In this document: positions 1-8,663 of the stretch, piece after piece | Layout of the letters: each line of letters starts with the position of its first letter | Numbering within the stretch: the first letter of the stretch is position 1 | Origin: Phocaeicola abscessus CCUG 55929 | Lineage (GTDB): Bacteria; Bacteroidota; Bacteroidia; Bacteroidales; Bacteroidaceae | DNA length: 64,000 nt | NCBI RefSeq assembly: GCF_000312445.1 | Contig: NZ_HE997186.1 | Coordinates: forward strand, 81,700-145,699 | Direction: 5' to 3' | The notes under the pieces: model-generated | The model's input: the letters and a program-made list of their open reading frames with translations, nothing else | Told to the model about the DNA's origin: nothing | The model's database searches: none | Position numbers and translations under genes: made by a program

Positions 1-1
1 C

Positions 2-268
2 AAAGATGGTTCAACACAAATACCCGGGAAGCTATACGATTACTTGGGGACTTCATCCCTGGTACTCTGTCTGGTCAACAATATGGAGGACGAGATCGCC
101 AGTTTCTTGAAAGAGTTGGGGCCTCGCTGCATGTTGATAAAAAACGAGGAGAAAGAGATCTTCTCCCGGTTGAACGAGGCGGTAGAAAAAATGAAAATCG
201 AGTACCTCCCTGATAAAGCGTTTTCGCCTCGCACTATTGCCCAGAAATTACTAAACGAATCAGAATAG
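2..268 (+). CDS. Glycosyltransferase C-terminus (partial)
   Basis: The reading frame is open at the left edge, so only about the last 88 residues of a longer protein are visible. It begins with the stretch DGSTQIPGKLYDYLGTSS, which resembles the nucleotide-sugar-binding end of GT-B glycosyltransferases, where a conserved 'PGKLYEYLG'-like segment precedes the last helices. The stop codon lies two bases before the next glycosyltransferase start, so the two are probably translationally coupled in one glycan operon. The donor and acceptor sugars cannot be deduced. The family call rests on this one motif and on the neighbours. Confidence 0.7.
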   Translation, partial: KDGSTQIPGKLYDYLGTSSLVLCLVNNMEDEIASFLKELGPRCMLIKNEEKEIFSRLNEAVEKMKIEYLPDKAFSPRTIAQKLLNESE

Positions 269-270
269 AT

Positions 271-1215
271 ATGTCCAGCCATCCGCTCGTTTCCGTCATA
301 GTACCCGTATTCAATGCTTCTGGTACGATAAATAAATGTCTGCGAAGTCTACTCGGGCAGACGATGAGGAATATCGAAATCATTTTAGTCGACGACGGAA
401 GTACCGACGACTCCGGATCGATATGCAACAGGTATGCCCGTTCCGACAGCAGAATCGTATGTATACACAAACCTAATGGAGGGACCGCTTCCGCAAGACA
501 GGCCGGAATCGAGAAAGCGAGCGGTGTGTACATGATCCATGCAGATCCAGATGACTGGGTTGAGAAAAGTATGTTGGAAGAATTGTATTCCAAAGCGGTA
601 GAGGAGAAGGCGGATATGGTGATATGCGACTATTTCGTAAATTATTCTTCGAAGAGTCGGTATATATCTCAGAAGCCATCGTCATATCGACCGGAGGAAA
701 TCGTCGACGAACTGTTCCATAGACTTCACGGAAGTTTATGGAACAAGATGATAAAAACATCTTGTTACAGAAATAACTCTATCACCTTTCAGAAAGGAGT
801 AAACTACTGCGAGGACAAGCTTTTTAATATCAAGCTATTGATGGATGGCGTAAACAAGGTTTCTTACATTCATAGGGCCTATTATCACTATGTGCAAAAT
901 TCCGGCTCGTATACCGGCAATGAGAACCCTAAATGGCTTTCATTATTTAATGCATACCAACAGGAAGTTACTGAACTTCTTCGTCAATACAAGAAGGATT
1001 ATCTTGTAGAACAGGTAAAAGCAGACAAATTAACCGGGATGATCAAACATCCCGCCATCTCTGAAGAACAATTTAAAGAGGCTTTGAGAGAAAGAGTCAA
1101 TTGGAAAAATGTCACCATTTCCAAACCGATGAGATTGCTGATTAAGATTGCCGAAATTTCGTCGTTGAAACTTGCCCAGAAATTATATCGGATTCTTGAA
1201 CGTTTGCCCCATTAA
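271..1215 (+). CDS. GT2-family glycosyltransferase
   Basis: This is a 314-residue GT-A fold glycosyltransferase that probably adds one sugar from a nucleotide donor to a lipid-linked glycan at the cytoplasmic face of the inner membrane. The N-terminus opens with the typical VSVIVPVFN strand, DDGS is at residues 41-44, and the metal-binding acidic motif DPDD is at 92-95. The region after about residue 110 is the variable acceptor part. No transmembrane segment is evident. The start lies two bases after the upstream stop. Base composition is less AT-rich than the genes that follow. The family is clear, the sugar specificity unknown. Confidence 0.9.
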   Translation: MSSHPLVSVIVPVFNASGTINKCLRSLLGQTMRNIEIILVDDGSTDDSGSICNRYARSDSRIVCIHKPNGGTASARQAGIEKASGVYMIHADPDDWVEKSMLEELYSKAVEEKADMVICDYFVNYSSKSRYISQKPSSYRPEEIVDELFHRLHGSLWNKMIKTSCYRNNSITFQKGVNYCEDKLFNIKLLMDGVNKVSYIHRAYYHYVQNSGSYTGNENPKWLSLFNAYQQEVTELLRQYKKDYLVEQVKADKLTGMIKHPAISEEQFKEALRERVNWKNVTISKPMRLLIKIAEISSLKLAQKLYRILERLPH

Positions 1216-1253
1216 AGAGTTCGACAAAGTTTTATAGTATAAAACACAAAAAT

Positions 1254-2366
1254 ATGATTGTTGCACTAAATTTGATCGCTCTCGGCGAAGAAAAAGGAAC
1301 AGGAGCTTTTCAATATATAACGAGAATATTCAAAGAGTTGAAAAAGTTTCGTATATATAATACTCATTTTATTATCTATAAACAGCCTCAAATATCAGAA
1401 TCATACATTGGATTTCCCGACAATTTAGATGTAGAATATATCAATGTGCCCGTATTGAAAGCCCGTTGGAAACGGGTCCTTTTCGAACAGACGCTATTCT
1501 ATCTGTATTTGAAGAAAAGCGATGTCTTTTATAGCTATTGCACATCAATGCCATTGTTTGTCCGTGCACGGAAAGTCTTTACCCTTCACGATGTATACTT
1601 TATTACAAATAAAGAACGTTATGGCTGGTTACAGAGAATGTATCTGAAAGTTGTTACCAAGGTTTATGTAAAGAGATGCGACATAGTTCTTACTGTTTCT
1701 GAATACAGTAAAAATGAAATAGTCAATCATTTGGAAGTCCCTGAAGAGAAAATAAAAATAACGTATAACTTTATTGAGAAGAAGCCTCACGATAATGTCG
1801 TGCCTGTAGACGAAATTAAAAATTATTGGGGAAAAGAAATTAGTATAGATAAACCGTTTTTCTTATTCATAGGTAGTATTCAACCAAGTAAAAACGTTAT
1901 TGGTATGGTTGAAGGGTTTAATTTATTCAACACTCAAGATGATTTTAGATTGTTTATTGTGGGTAAACTATCACAAAAAGGAGAAAAAATCCTTACCTCC
2001 ATGGAAGGAAAACCAAATATTGAATATCTTGGTTACCAAAGTTCCGATATTGTAAACCACTTATTGGCACATTGCAAATGTGTTGTCCTTCTATCTCTTT
2101 GTGAAGGTTTTGGAATTCCTCCGATTGAAGGTTTCAGTTATAATAAACCGGCCCTTGTCTCCAATCTTACGAGTCTTCCGGAGGTAGTCGGCAATGCCGG
2201 TATCAAAGTAGATCCCTACGACAAAAGGGCAATTGCCGACGGTTTCAGAGCGATTCTAACCGAGTATGATGCTTTAATAAAAAAGATTCCGGTTCAATTA
2301 TCCAAATTTAATCCTAAAGAGAGTACCTCGTCTTTCCTGGATTCCCTTGGAATTGCACACGAATAA
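1254..2366 (+). CDS. GT4-family glycosyltransferase
   Basis: This 370-residue protein has the GT-B layout of family 4. The N-terminal Rossmann half contains the 'FTLHDVYF' region, where GT4 enzymes approach the acceptor. The C-terminal half has FIGSIQPSKN followed by EGFGIPPIEG, the E-x7-E motif that binds the nucleotide-sugar phosphates and ribose. Enzymes of this type use retaining chemistry, often with mannose, glucose or fucose donors. The fucose-donor genes 6-7 kb downstream make GDP-linked donors possible but not shown. It sits 38 bases after the previous gene in a strongly AT-rich stretch, which suggests acquired DNA. Confidence 0.9.
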   Translation: MIVALNLIALGEEKGTGAFQYITRIFKELKKFRIYNTHFIIYKQPQISESYIGFPDNLDVEYINVPVLKARWKRVLFEQTLFYLYLKKSDVFYSYCTSMPLFVRARKVFTLHDVYFITNKERYGWLQRMYLKVVTKVYVKRCDIVLTVSEYSKNEIVNHLEVPEEKIKITYNFIEKKPHDNVVPVDEIKNYWGKEISIDKPFFLFIGSIQPSKNVIGMVEGFNLFNTQDDFRLFIVGKLSQKGEKILTSMEGKPNIEYLGYQSSDIVNHLLAHCKCVVLLSLCEGFGIPPIEGFSYNKPALVSNLTSLPEVVGNAGIKVDPYDKRAIADGFRAILTEYDALIKKIPVQLSKFNPKESTSSFLDSLGIAHE

Positions 2367-2391
2367 CAAAAAAATCAAGATAATCTACTAT

Positions 2392-3216
2392 ATGGAAGAT
2401 ACTATAGCCGTTCTTCTTCCAGTTTATAAGAAGGACAATCCCGAATGGTTTCACAAATCCATAGACAGTATATTGTTGCAGACATACCGTAACTTCCATG
2501 TCTTTATTGGAATCGATGGACCGATAGCATCAGAATTGCAATCGGCCATAGATGATTATGCAGGAAATCCTTTTATAGATATCGTAGCATTTGAAAGGAA
2601 CAGGGGACTTGCATGTGTTTTGAATGATTTGCTTGATTTATGTTTCTCCAATAATTACAACTATATCGCTCGGATGGATGCGGACGATATGGCTGTTCCC
2701 GAAAGATTAAAGAAGCAGCTTTCCTTTTTAACAGAACATCCGGATATTGATGTAGTCGGAGGGGCGATAAAGGAAATTGATGAAAGTGGACAAAGTCTTC
2801 ATAAGACAATCGTATACCCTGCAGGACCTGAAGAATGCAGGCGTTTTTTTTCAAAAAGAAATCCTCACGCCCACCCTGCTGTAATGTTCAGAAAAAGTTT
2901 CTTTGATAAAGTTGGGCGAAAATATCGTCCCGAATATCGTCAAAACCAGGACACGATGCTATGGTACGACGGGATGAAGCATGGTACCAGACATGCGAAT
3001 CTCCCCGAAGTAGTGCTTCTCTTCAGGATGAGTCACTCGCTATTTAAGAAAAGACGCAATGGATGGACTTTTGCAAAAAAGCAACTCGAGGATCGGAAAA
3101 TGATAAACAAGGAATTGGGCTATGGCCTCGGCGCAACCTTTTTCGCCTACTGCATGTTTGTCATGCTTGCTTCCCCTGTATGGGTGAAAAAAATCGCCTA
3201 TAAAATCTTCCGATAG
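2392..3216 (+). CDS. GT2-family glycosyltransferase
   Basis: This 274-residue GT-A glycosyltransferase begins with IAVLLPVYKK and carries the metal-binding DADD motif inside YIARMDADDM, followed by the common PERLKKQ segment. A hydrophobic C-terminus (about 30 residues ending VWVKKIAYKIF) probably ties it to the membrane. A TTG at 2347 in the same frame would extend the protein into the preceding gene. The ATG at 2392 is preferred because the motif order then matches the family, and it leaves a 25-base gap. The 151 bases after this gene contain no recognisable gene and an AT-rich run before the next start. Confidence 0.88.
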   Translation: MEDTIAVLLPVYKKDNPEWFHKSIDSILLQTYRNFHVFIGIDGPIASELQSAIDDYAGNPFIDIVAFERNRGLACVLNDLLDLCFSNNYNYIARMDADDMAVPERLKKQLSFLTEHPDIDVVGGAIKEIDESGQSLHKTIVYPAGPEECRRFFSKRNPHAHPAVMFRKSFFDKVGRKYRPEYRQNQDTMLWYDGMKHGTRHANLPEVVLLFRMSHSLFKKRRNGWTFAKKQLEDRKMINKELGYGLGATFFAYCMFVMLASPVWVKKIAYKIFR

Positions 3217-3367
3217 AATGTTTCAAAATAACTCTTCAACAAGATTTTATTTTTTCGATACCGGATGCACCTCTGTCAGTTTCCGTTAATCGTCTCCATT
3301 CTCATAAAGATCAGAATGTCAAACAAACCGGTTATTTTTTTTACAAATAATCAAATATAATTATAAT

Positions 3368-4561
3368 ATGAACTGTTCGGATTTCGTGTCTTTCGTGCGA
3401 GAGACCTTTGAGGATAAAGAAGGATTTATCATCCTTCATGATCCTCGTTTTATCGGCAATGAGAGGAAATACTTGCTGGATGCAATGAATAGTAATTTCG
3501 TATCAAGCGTAGGAGAATATGTAGGCAAATTTGAAAAAGCCATAACCCAATATACTGGCAGCAAATACGCCATAGCAGCTGTTAACGGTACTTCGGCCTT
3601 GCATATCTGTTTATTGCTTGCAGGTGTAAAAAGAGACGAAGAAGTCATCACGCAGCCGGTTTCTTTCATTGCAACCAGCAATGCCATAACTTATACCGGA
3701 GCACATCCGGTCTATATCGATGTCGATAAAGAAACAATGGGAATGAGCCCGGAGAAATTAGATGCCTTCTTAAAAGAAAATGCCAGAAAAGATATTGACG
3801 GATATACCTATAATACCCGAACAGGAAGACGCTTTGCTGCTGTAGTGCCGATGCATACTTTCGGACATCCTTGCTTGATCGAAGATATAGCAGGTATCTG
3901 TGAAAAGTGGAATATTCCTTTGGTGGAAGATGCTGCAGAAAGTATCGGTTCCCTGTATAAAGGCAAGCATACGGGATTATTCGGAAAAGTTAGCGCAATG
4001 AGTTTCAACGGAAACAAGGTCATCACTACAGGCGGTGGCGGTATGATACTTACACCAAACGAAAAACTGGCAAGACTGGCCAAACATATCACAACGACAG
4101 CCAAAATCCCTCACCGCTGGGAATATAACCATGATTATACCGCATATAACTACAGGCTGACAAACCTTGCTGCAGCACTGGGATTAGCTCAGATAGAAAA
4201 CTGTGAAAAATTTATTCTTATCAAAAGAGAATTAACAGAAAAGTATAAGGCTTTCTTTGCAAAGACTGATGTTAGATTCTTTACTGAACCCAAAGACTGC
4301 AGAAGTAACTATTGGCTCAATGCAATAGTCTTAAAAGACAGAGAAGAGAGAGATAAATTCCTTACCTATACAAACGATAACGGAGTGATGACAAGACCTA
4401 TATGGATATTGAATAACAAACTCGACATGTATAAAGGTTGTCAGTGTGGCGACTTGAGTAACTCGCAATGGCTTGAAGATAGAGTTGTCAACATACCAAG
4501 TACGGCGATCATCAAAGATTATTACAAGAATATCAAGGAAGGTAAATATAATAATTTCTAA
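3368..4561 (+). CDS. LegC-type PLP sugar aminotransferase
   Basis: This 397-residue DegT/DnrJ/EryC1-fold aminotransferase probably converts a UDP-4-keto-6-deoxy-HexNAc into the 4-amino sugar using glutamate. The catalytic lysine lies in SFNGNKVITTGGGG (K217) and the PLP-supporting acidic pair in VEDAAES (E187, D188). The N-terminal GNERKYLLDAMNSNFVSSVG and the FNGNK context are those of the LegC subfamily (LLPSF_NHT_00031 type) rather than PseC or WecE. Its substrate would come from the dehydratase encoded four bases downstream, and the sugar-1-phosphate transferase after that could load the product on undecaprenyl phosphate. The other legionaminic acid genes (legH, legG, legI, legF) are absent here, so a diamino or bacillosamine-like sugar is as likely. 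Confidence 0.88.
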   Translation: MNCSDFVSFVRETFEDKEGFIILHDPRFIGNERKYLLDAMNSNFVSSVGEYVGKFEKAITQYTGSKYAIAAVNGTSALHICLLLAGVKRDEEVITQPVSFIATSNAITYTGAHPVYIDVDKETMGMSPEKLDAFLKENARKDIDGYTYNTRTGRRFAAVVPMHTFGHPCLIEDIAGICEKWNIPLVEDAAESIGSLYKGKHTGLFGKVSAMSFNGNKVITTGGGGMILTPNEKLARLAKHITTTAKIPHRWEYNHDYTAYNYRLTNLAAALGLAQIENCEKFILIKRELTEKYKAFFAKTDVRFFTEPKDCRSNYWLNAIVLKDREERDKFLTYTNDNGVMTRPIWILNNKLDMYKGCQCGDLSNSQWLEDRVVNIPSTAIIKDYYKNIKEGKYNNF

Positions 4562-4565
4562 GAAT

Positions 4566-5774
4566 ATGTTTAACGTAAATATTTTTATAGAAGAAAACAT
4601 CACCGGTCGTAAAGGCTCAATGTTCCAAAGCGATATAGATAAAAACCGAGAACAATTAACCAAAGAGATAGAAGATAAAAAAGTATTAGTCATTGGTGGA
4701 GGCGGAACAATTGGTTCTTCATATATCAGAGCCATTTTGCCTTTTAAGCCGAAGACTTTAGTTGTTGTAGATATCAGTGAAAATTACCTAACTGAACTTA
4801 CACGTACACTGAGAAGTACCTTCGGGATGTATATTCCTGAAGATTATCGCACCTACCCTCTGAACTATGCTGACCCTATTTTTGAAAAAATTCTCAGAAA
4901 AGAAGGCGGCTTTGACATTGTAGCAAACTTCTCTGCACATAAACATGTCAGAAGCGAAAAAGACCCATATAGCGTTGAAGCATTGATAGAGAACAACGTC
5001 ATTAAGGCAAGAAAACTTATGGATTTATTAATCGAGTTTCCGCCAACACATTTTTTCTGCGTTAGTACCGATAAGGCTGCTAACCCGGTAAGCATCATGG
5101 GGTGCAGTAAGAAAGTCATGGAAGAAATGATTATGGCTTACAGCAAGAAATTTCCTATTACTACAGCGCGTTTTGCCAATGTGGCATTTTCCAATGGCTC
5201 TCTCCTGGCAGGATTCATTGAAAGATTAATGAAACATCAGCCGATATCTTCGCCTACTGATGTAAAGAGATATTTTGTCTCTCCCGATGAAAGCGGTCAG
5301 ATATGTATGTTGGCTTGCATGTTGGGACATAGCGGCGAAGTCTTTTTCCCCAAACTCGACGAGAAACAGATGATGACATTTTCTTCTATCTGCGACAAGT
5401 TCTTAACAACGTTGGGCTATCAGATCAAATATTGCCGGAGTGAAGAAGAAGCGAGAGAGTTTGCTGCCGAGATGTCTGTAAATACAGATACCTATCCGGT
5501 TTATTATTTTACTTCAGACACCACGGGAGAGAAAGGTTTCGAAGAGTTTTACGTCAAAGGTGAGAAACTAAATATGGAAAGATTCAACGCATTAGGTATC
5601 ATAGAAGAATATCCTTGCAGACCGATGAGTGAAATAGACAATTTCTTTAAGAAGATGACGACATTATTTGCCAAGAAAGATTTCCAAAAGGCAGAGATTG
5701 TCACTTTATTAAAAGAATTTATCCCCAACTTCGAGCACGAAGAAAAAGGCAAAAATCTTGACCAGAAAATGTAA
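4566..5774 (+). CDS. UDP-GlcNAc 4,6-dehydratase (Polysacc_synt_2)
   Basis: This 402-residue extended short-chain dehydrogenase starts its Rossmann fold with VLVIGGGGTIGSSY and has the N-FSAHKHV and S-TDKAANPVS segments of the CapD/PglF/LegB dehydratases. The catalytic tyrosine position of ordinary SDRs is occupied by methionine in IMGCSKK, as is usual for this subfamily, with the lysine retained. It should remove water from UDP-GlcNAc to give the 4-keto-6-deoxy sugar used by the upstream aminotransferase. An in-frame ATG at 4473 would overlap that gene by 89 bases. The ATG at 4566 gives a four-base gap and is chosen. The roughly 40-residue N-terminal extension before the Rossmann fold is of unknown function. 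Confidence 0.88.
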   Translation: MFNVNIFIEENITGRKGSMFQSDIDKNREQLTKEIEDKKVLVIGGGGTIGSSYIRAILPFKPKTLVVVDISENYLTELTRTLRSTFGMYIPEDYRTYPLNYADPIFEKILRKEGGFDIVANFSAHKHVRSEKDPYSVEALIENNVIKARKLMDLLIEFPPTHFFCVSTDKAANPVSIMGCSKKVMEEMIMAYSKKFPITTARFANVAFSNGSLLAGFIERLMKHQPISSPTDVKRYFVSPDESGQICMLACMLGHSGEVFFPKLDEKQMMTFSSICDKFLTTLGYQIKYCRSEEEAREFAAEMSVNTDTYPVYYFTSDTTGEKGFEEFYVKGEKLNMERFNALGIIEEYPCRPMSEIDNFFKKMTTLFAKKDFQKAEIVTLLKEFIPNFEHEEKGKNLDQKM

Positions 5775-5884
5775 AAATAAAGTAACGTTTTTACAAATTA
5801 TAAAATAGAATATGGAAAGAATTCTGTAAAACACCGGCATATTCCCATCATAAAACATTATTCATAAATCCTAATTAAATCGAC

Positions 5885-6580
5885 ATGTATAAAGCAGTTA
5901 AAAGACTGTGTGATTTTCTGTTAGCGCTCATTGCCTTAATATGTCTGTCATGGTTACTGATACCGATAGCAATACTTCTGTTGTTGACAGGCGAACATTA
6001 TGTATTTTATTTTCAGGAAAGAATAGGTCGTGGCGGCAAACCTTTCAACGTATGGAAGTTCGTCACGATGATAAAGAATTCACCAAACATCGGCACTGGT
6101 ACAATAACCACAAGAAATGATCCGAGAGTCTTGCCGGTAGGTAAATTTCTTAGAAAAACCAAACTCAACGAATTACCTCAGTTAATAAATATCTTGATCG
6201 GTAATATGTCCATCATAGGACCGAGACCAATGGTCAAAAAAAGTTACGATGAATACTCCGATGAAGTGAAGGCGTGCATCTCCAAGATGAAACCTGGCTT
6301 AAGCGGTATTGGTAGCGTGATATTCAGAGATGAAGAGTATTATATTTCGCTTGCCAAAGATCCAGTAAAGTTTACCTACGAAGAAATACATCCGCATAAA
6401 GGCAATCTTGAAATTTGGTATTACAAGAACCGCTCTCTGTGGGTCGACTTTATGATTATCTTTTTAACTGTCTGGGGTGTAATTTTCCCAAAGAGTAACC
6501 TTGTATACAAAATATTCCCAACTCTGCAGAAGAAAGATTTTAATTTGGCAGTAAAAAGATTCAATGAAAAAATTGAATAG
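5885..6580 (+). CDS. Polyprenyl-phosphate sugar-1-phosphate transferase
   Basis: This 231-residue monotopic transferase (PF02397, PglC/WcfS type) moves a sugar-1-phosphate from a UDP-sugar to undecaprenyl phosphate and so starts glycan assembly. Visible features are the amphipathic start KRLCDFLLA, a re-entrant hydrophobic helix at about 10-36, FYFQERIGRGGKPFNVWKF, and the block KLNELPQLINILIGNMSIIGPRP. The family's catalytic Asp-Glu pair reads Asn95-Glu96, so the aspartate is replaced. A C-terminal hydrophobic segment (about 196-215) may be a second anchor. Its place right after the dehydratase and aminotransferase suggests that their 4-amino-4,6-dideoxy sugar is the first residue. The 110-base upstream gap is AT-rich with no clear promoter. 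Confidence 0.88.
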   Translation: MYKAVKRLCDFLLALIALICLSWLLIPIAILLLLTGEHYVFYFQERIGRGGKPFNVWKFVTMIKNSPNIGTGTITTRNDPRVLPVGKFLRKTKLNELPQLINILIGNMSIIGPRPMVKKSYDEYSDEVKACISKMKPGLSGIGSVIFRDEEYYISLAKDPVKFTYEEIHPHKGNLEIWYYKNRSLWVDFMIIFLTVWGVIFPKSNLVYKIFPTLQKKDFNLAVKRFNEKIE

Positions 6581-6648
6581 ACATCGGTTATTCATTGCGG
6601 TATATCCAGGAGATTTTGAAATTATTTGAGAAATAAATTCATTACCCA

Positions 6649-7449
6649 TTGAAAAGAATCTTATTAATATTATACATGTCAATATGGGGTATTACTTATT
6701 GTAATGCTCAACTAACTAACGGTGTCACCGGATTGTTACACATGCCTAATGCAGAAATGCAGGAAGACGGAACGGTAATGATCGGAGGGAACTTCTTAAA
6801 TAAGAAGAATTTACCCAATAATCAAATATGGTATTATAATTCCTATAATTACTTTGCCAACATTACATTCCTTAAACGAATTGAGATTTCCTATATCTGC
6901 ACACTGTTGAAAGGTATTCCAGGATCATCTTACTGGCCCAAACAGACATGGGATAAATTCGTAAACCAAGACCGGCATTTTGCTGCCAGGATACAAGCTG
7001 TTCGGGAAGGCGAATTCTGGCCATATCTGCCAAGCATCGTATTAGGCATCAGTGACCCGACAACAGGTTCGGGAGACGGCAATTATATTAAGAGTAAAGT
7101 TTCAGGAAAAAAGAACGGCTATTTTAATTGCTGGTACATCGCTGCTACTAAACATTTTGATATTCCCTATGGCAATCTCGGCGTACATCTTGCCTATCTG
7201 TATAATCGCAGAACGGATTATCCACTGAACGGCCCTGCCATAGGCGTGAACTTCAAACCGGATATGTGCAAAGACTTAAATGTGATTCTCGAATACGATG
7301 CCAAGACGATCAACTTCGGTGCGATCTATTCGCTATGGCACGACCACTTTAACCTCCTTGCCGAAATGCAGAAGGGTAAATACTTTTCCGGGGGCATCGC
7401 ATTCAAAGTGAATCTGCTCGGCAAGAACGAATGGAAAACATGGAAATGA
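6649..7449 (+). CDS. YjbH-like outer-membrane glycan protein
   Basis: This 266-residue protein has a signal peptide (MKRILLILYMSIWGITYCNA, probable cleavage before QLTNG) and then alternating aromatic and polar strands typical of an outer-membrane beta-barrel. The opening GVTGLLHMPNAEMQEDGTVMIGGN matches the N-terminus of YjbH-type exopolysaccharide proteins (PF06082), which in enterobacteria are much longer (about 700 residues). The start is TTG: it gives a full signal peptide, whereas the next ATG (6676) would truncate it. Its place inside the glycan cluster suggests a role in export or surface retention of the polymer, but the molecular function of the family is unknown. Confidence 0.7.
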   Translation: MKRILLILYMSIWGITYCNAQLTNGVTGLLHMPNAEMQEDGTVMIGGNFLNKKNLPNNQIWYYNSYNYFANITFLKRIEISYICTLLKGIPGSSYWPKQTWDKFVNQDRHFAARIQAVREGEFWPYLPSIVLGISDPTTGSGDGNYIKSKVSGKKNGYFNCWYIAATKHFDIPYGNLGVHLAYLYNRRTDYPLNGPAIGVNFKPDMCKDLNVILEYDAKTINFGAIYSLWHDHFNLLAEMQKGKYFSGGIAFKVNLLGKNEWKTWK

Positions 7450-7505
7450 ATATTATCGATAAGAACAATAAAACTTAAAGATATTTATTGAGGTTAATCG
7501 TTATC

Positions 7506-8585
7506 ATGACAGAACAAGAAGATAAATTCCTCCGGTTTTTACAGGGTGTATTATTTCCCAAAGGGGAGCCAAGACCTATCATCCCCGAGAAAGATGTGAA
7601 CGAGCTGCTTAAAATCGCCAAGAAACAAGCTCTTCTCGGCCTTTTTACCGATTACCTGCTCTATATGAACACGGTAAAAAACGATACGCTTACTATGAAA
7701 TTAATCGCTACCCTTACTCAAATAAAACGGATAAACCTCTTGATGAACCAAGAGTTAGAGAACTTCGTCAAGCTACTGAGCAAAGAGCAGATTCGCGCTA
7801 TCGTAGTAAAAGGACAAACCGTAGCTTCCCTATACCCTGATCCGCTCTTACGACAATCTGGAGATATCGACTTTTATGGGGATGAACCGTCTCGAAAGAA
7901 ATTGATGGATGTTTTGCAGAAAAACTATGGAATAACCCCTCAACAATCCTCAGCAAAGCATCAGGAATATGAACTGAACGGCATTCGGTATGAGCTGCAT
8001 TCCAGATTGGTCGATTTTTCTTTCACCCCCCATCAAAAATACTGGGATAAGCTTATAGAGAAAGAGTTAGAAGGCGATCCATATACCGTAACAATCGGAA
8101 ACACGGAGATCCCTACCCTCTCTCCTAACCTCAATGCCATTTACCTGTTTATTCATATATTTTTTCATCTCATCTCTTCAGGAATCGGCTTGCGTCAGTT
8201 CTGCGATTGGGCTTTGTTCCTGCATAGGCACGACAAGGAGATAGATCGAGAAAAACTGAGCCGTGATTTAGGAAGACTAGGGATAAAATATGCATACAAG
8301 GCATTAGGGGGCATCCTGATCGATTATGTAGGATTGTCTGAGGAAGAATTCCCCTTAAAGCTTACAAAGAAAGACAAAAAAAGTGGTAAAAAAATCTTAT
8401 ACAATATATTCCGGATGGGTAACTTCGGGCAGGAGACACGACATGTCCCGAGGTTGGGATTGCTGCACAGCCTCGAAACAGGAGTTATTGCAGCCAGGCA
8501 GTCGATAAGGTTTATCTCGTTAGCTCCTGCCGAAGTCTTGCTTAAAGTTCCGAAGATGATCAAATGGTTCTTTTGCAAGCAATGA
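7506..8585 (+). CDS. Nucleotidyltransferase-fold protein (NTP_transf_5)
   Basis: This 359-residue protein resembles the 'nucleotidyltransferase family protein' group (PF14907) found in many Bacteroidales capsule and glycan clusters. The signature is SGDIDFYG, in which the two aspartates would bind metal as in polymerase-beta-fold enzymes. Upstream is the segment AIVVKGQTVASLYPDP that regularly precedes it. The substrate is not known for any member that I can name. An in-frame TTG at 7488 would add six residues. The ATG at 7506 is preferred because the MTEQEDKFLRFLQ start fits the family. It lies 56 bases after the YjbH-like gene, probably in the same transcript. Confidence 0.75.
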   Translation: MTEQEDKFLRFLQGVLFPKGEPRPIIPEKDVNELLKIAKKQALLGLFTDYLLYMNTVKNDTLTMKLIATLTQIKRINLLMNQELENFVKLLSKEQIRAIVVKGQTVASLYPDPLLRQSGDIDFYGDEPSRKKLMDVLQKNYGITPQQSSAKHQEYELNGIRYELHSRLVDFSFTPHQKYWDKLIEKELEGDPYTVTIGNTEIPTLSPNLNAIYLFIHIFFHLISSGIGLRQFCDWALFLHRHDKEIDREKLSRDLGRLGIKYAYKALGGILIDYVGLSEEEFPLKLTKKDKKSGKKILYNIFRMGNFGQETRHVPRLGLLHSLETGVIAARQSIRFISLAPAEVLLKVPKMIKWFFCKQ

Positions 8586-8663
8586 TCAGCATTAAATAAA
8601 ATCTATAATTAATTTTCTATCCCATTTATTCCTATCTTTACAACTAATACAAATATACATATT

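Noticed and set aside
3368-5774. Legionaminic acid pathway
   Set aside because: Only the dehydratase and aminotransferase steps are present; acetyltransferase, hydrolysing epimerase, NeuB-type synthase and CMP-transferase are not in the window.
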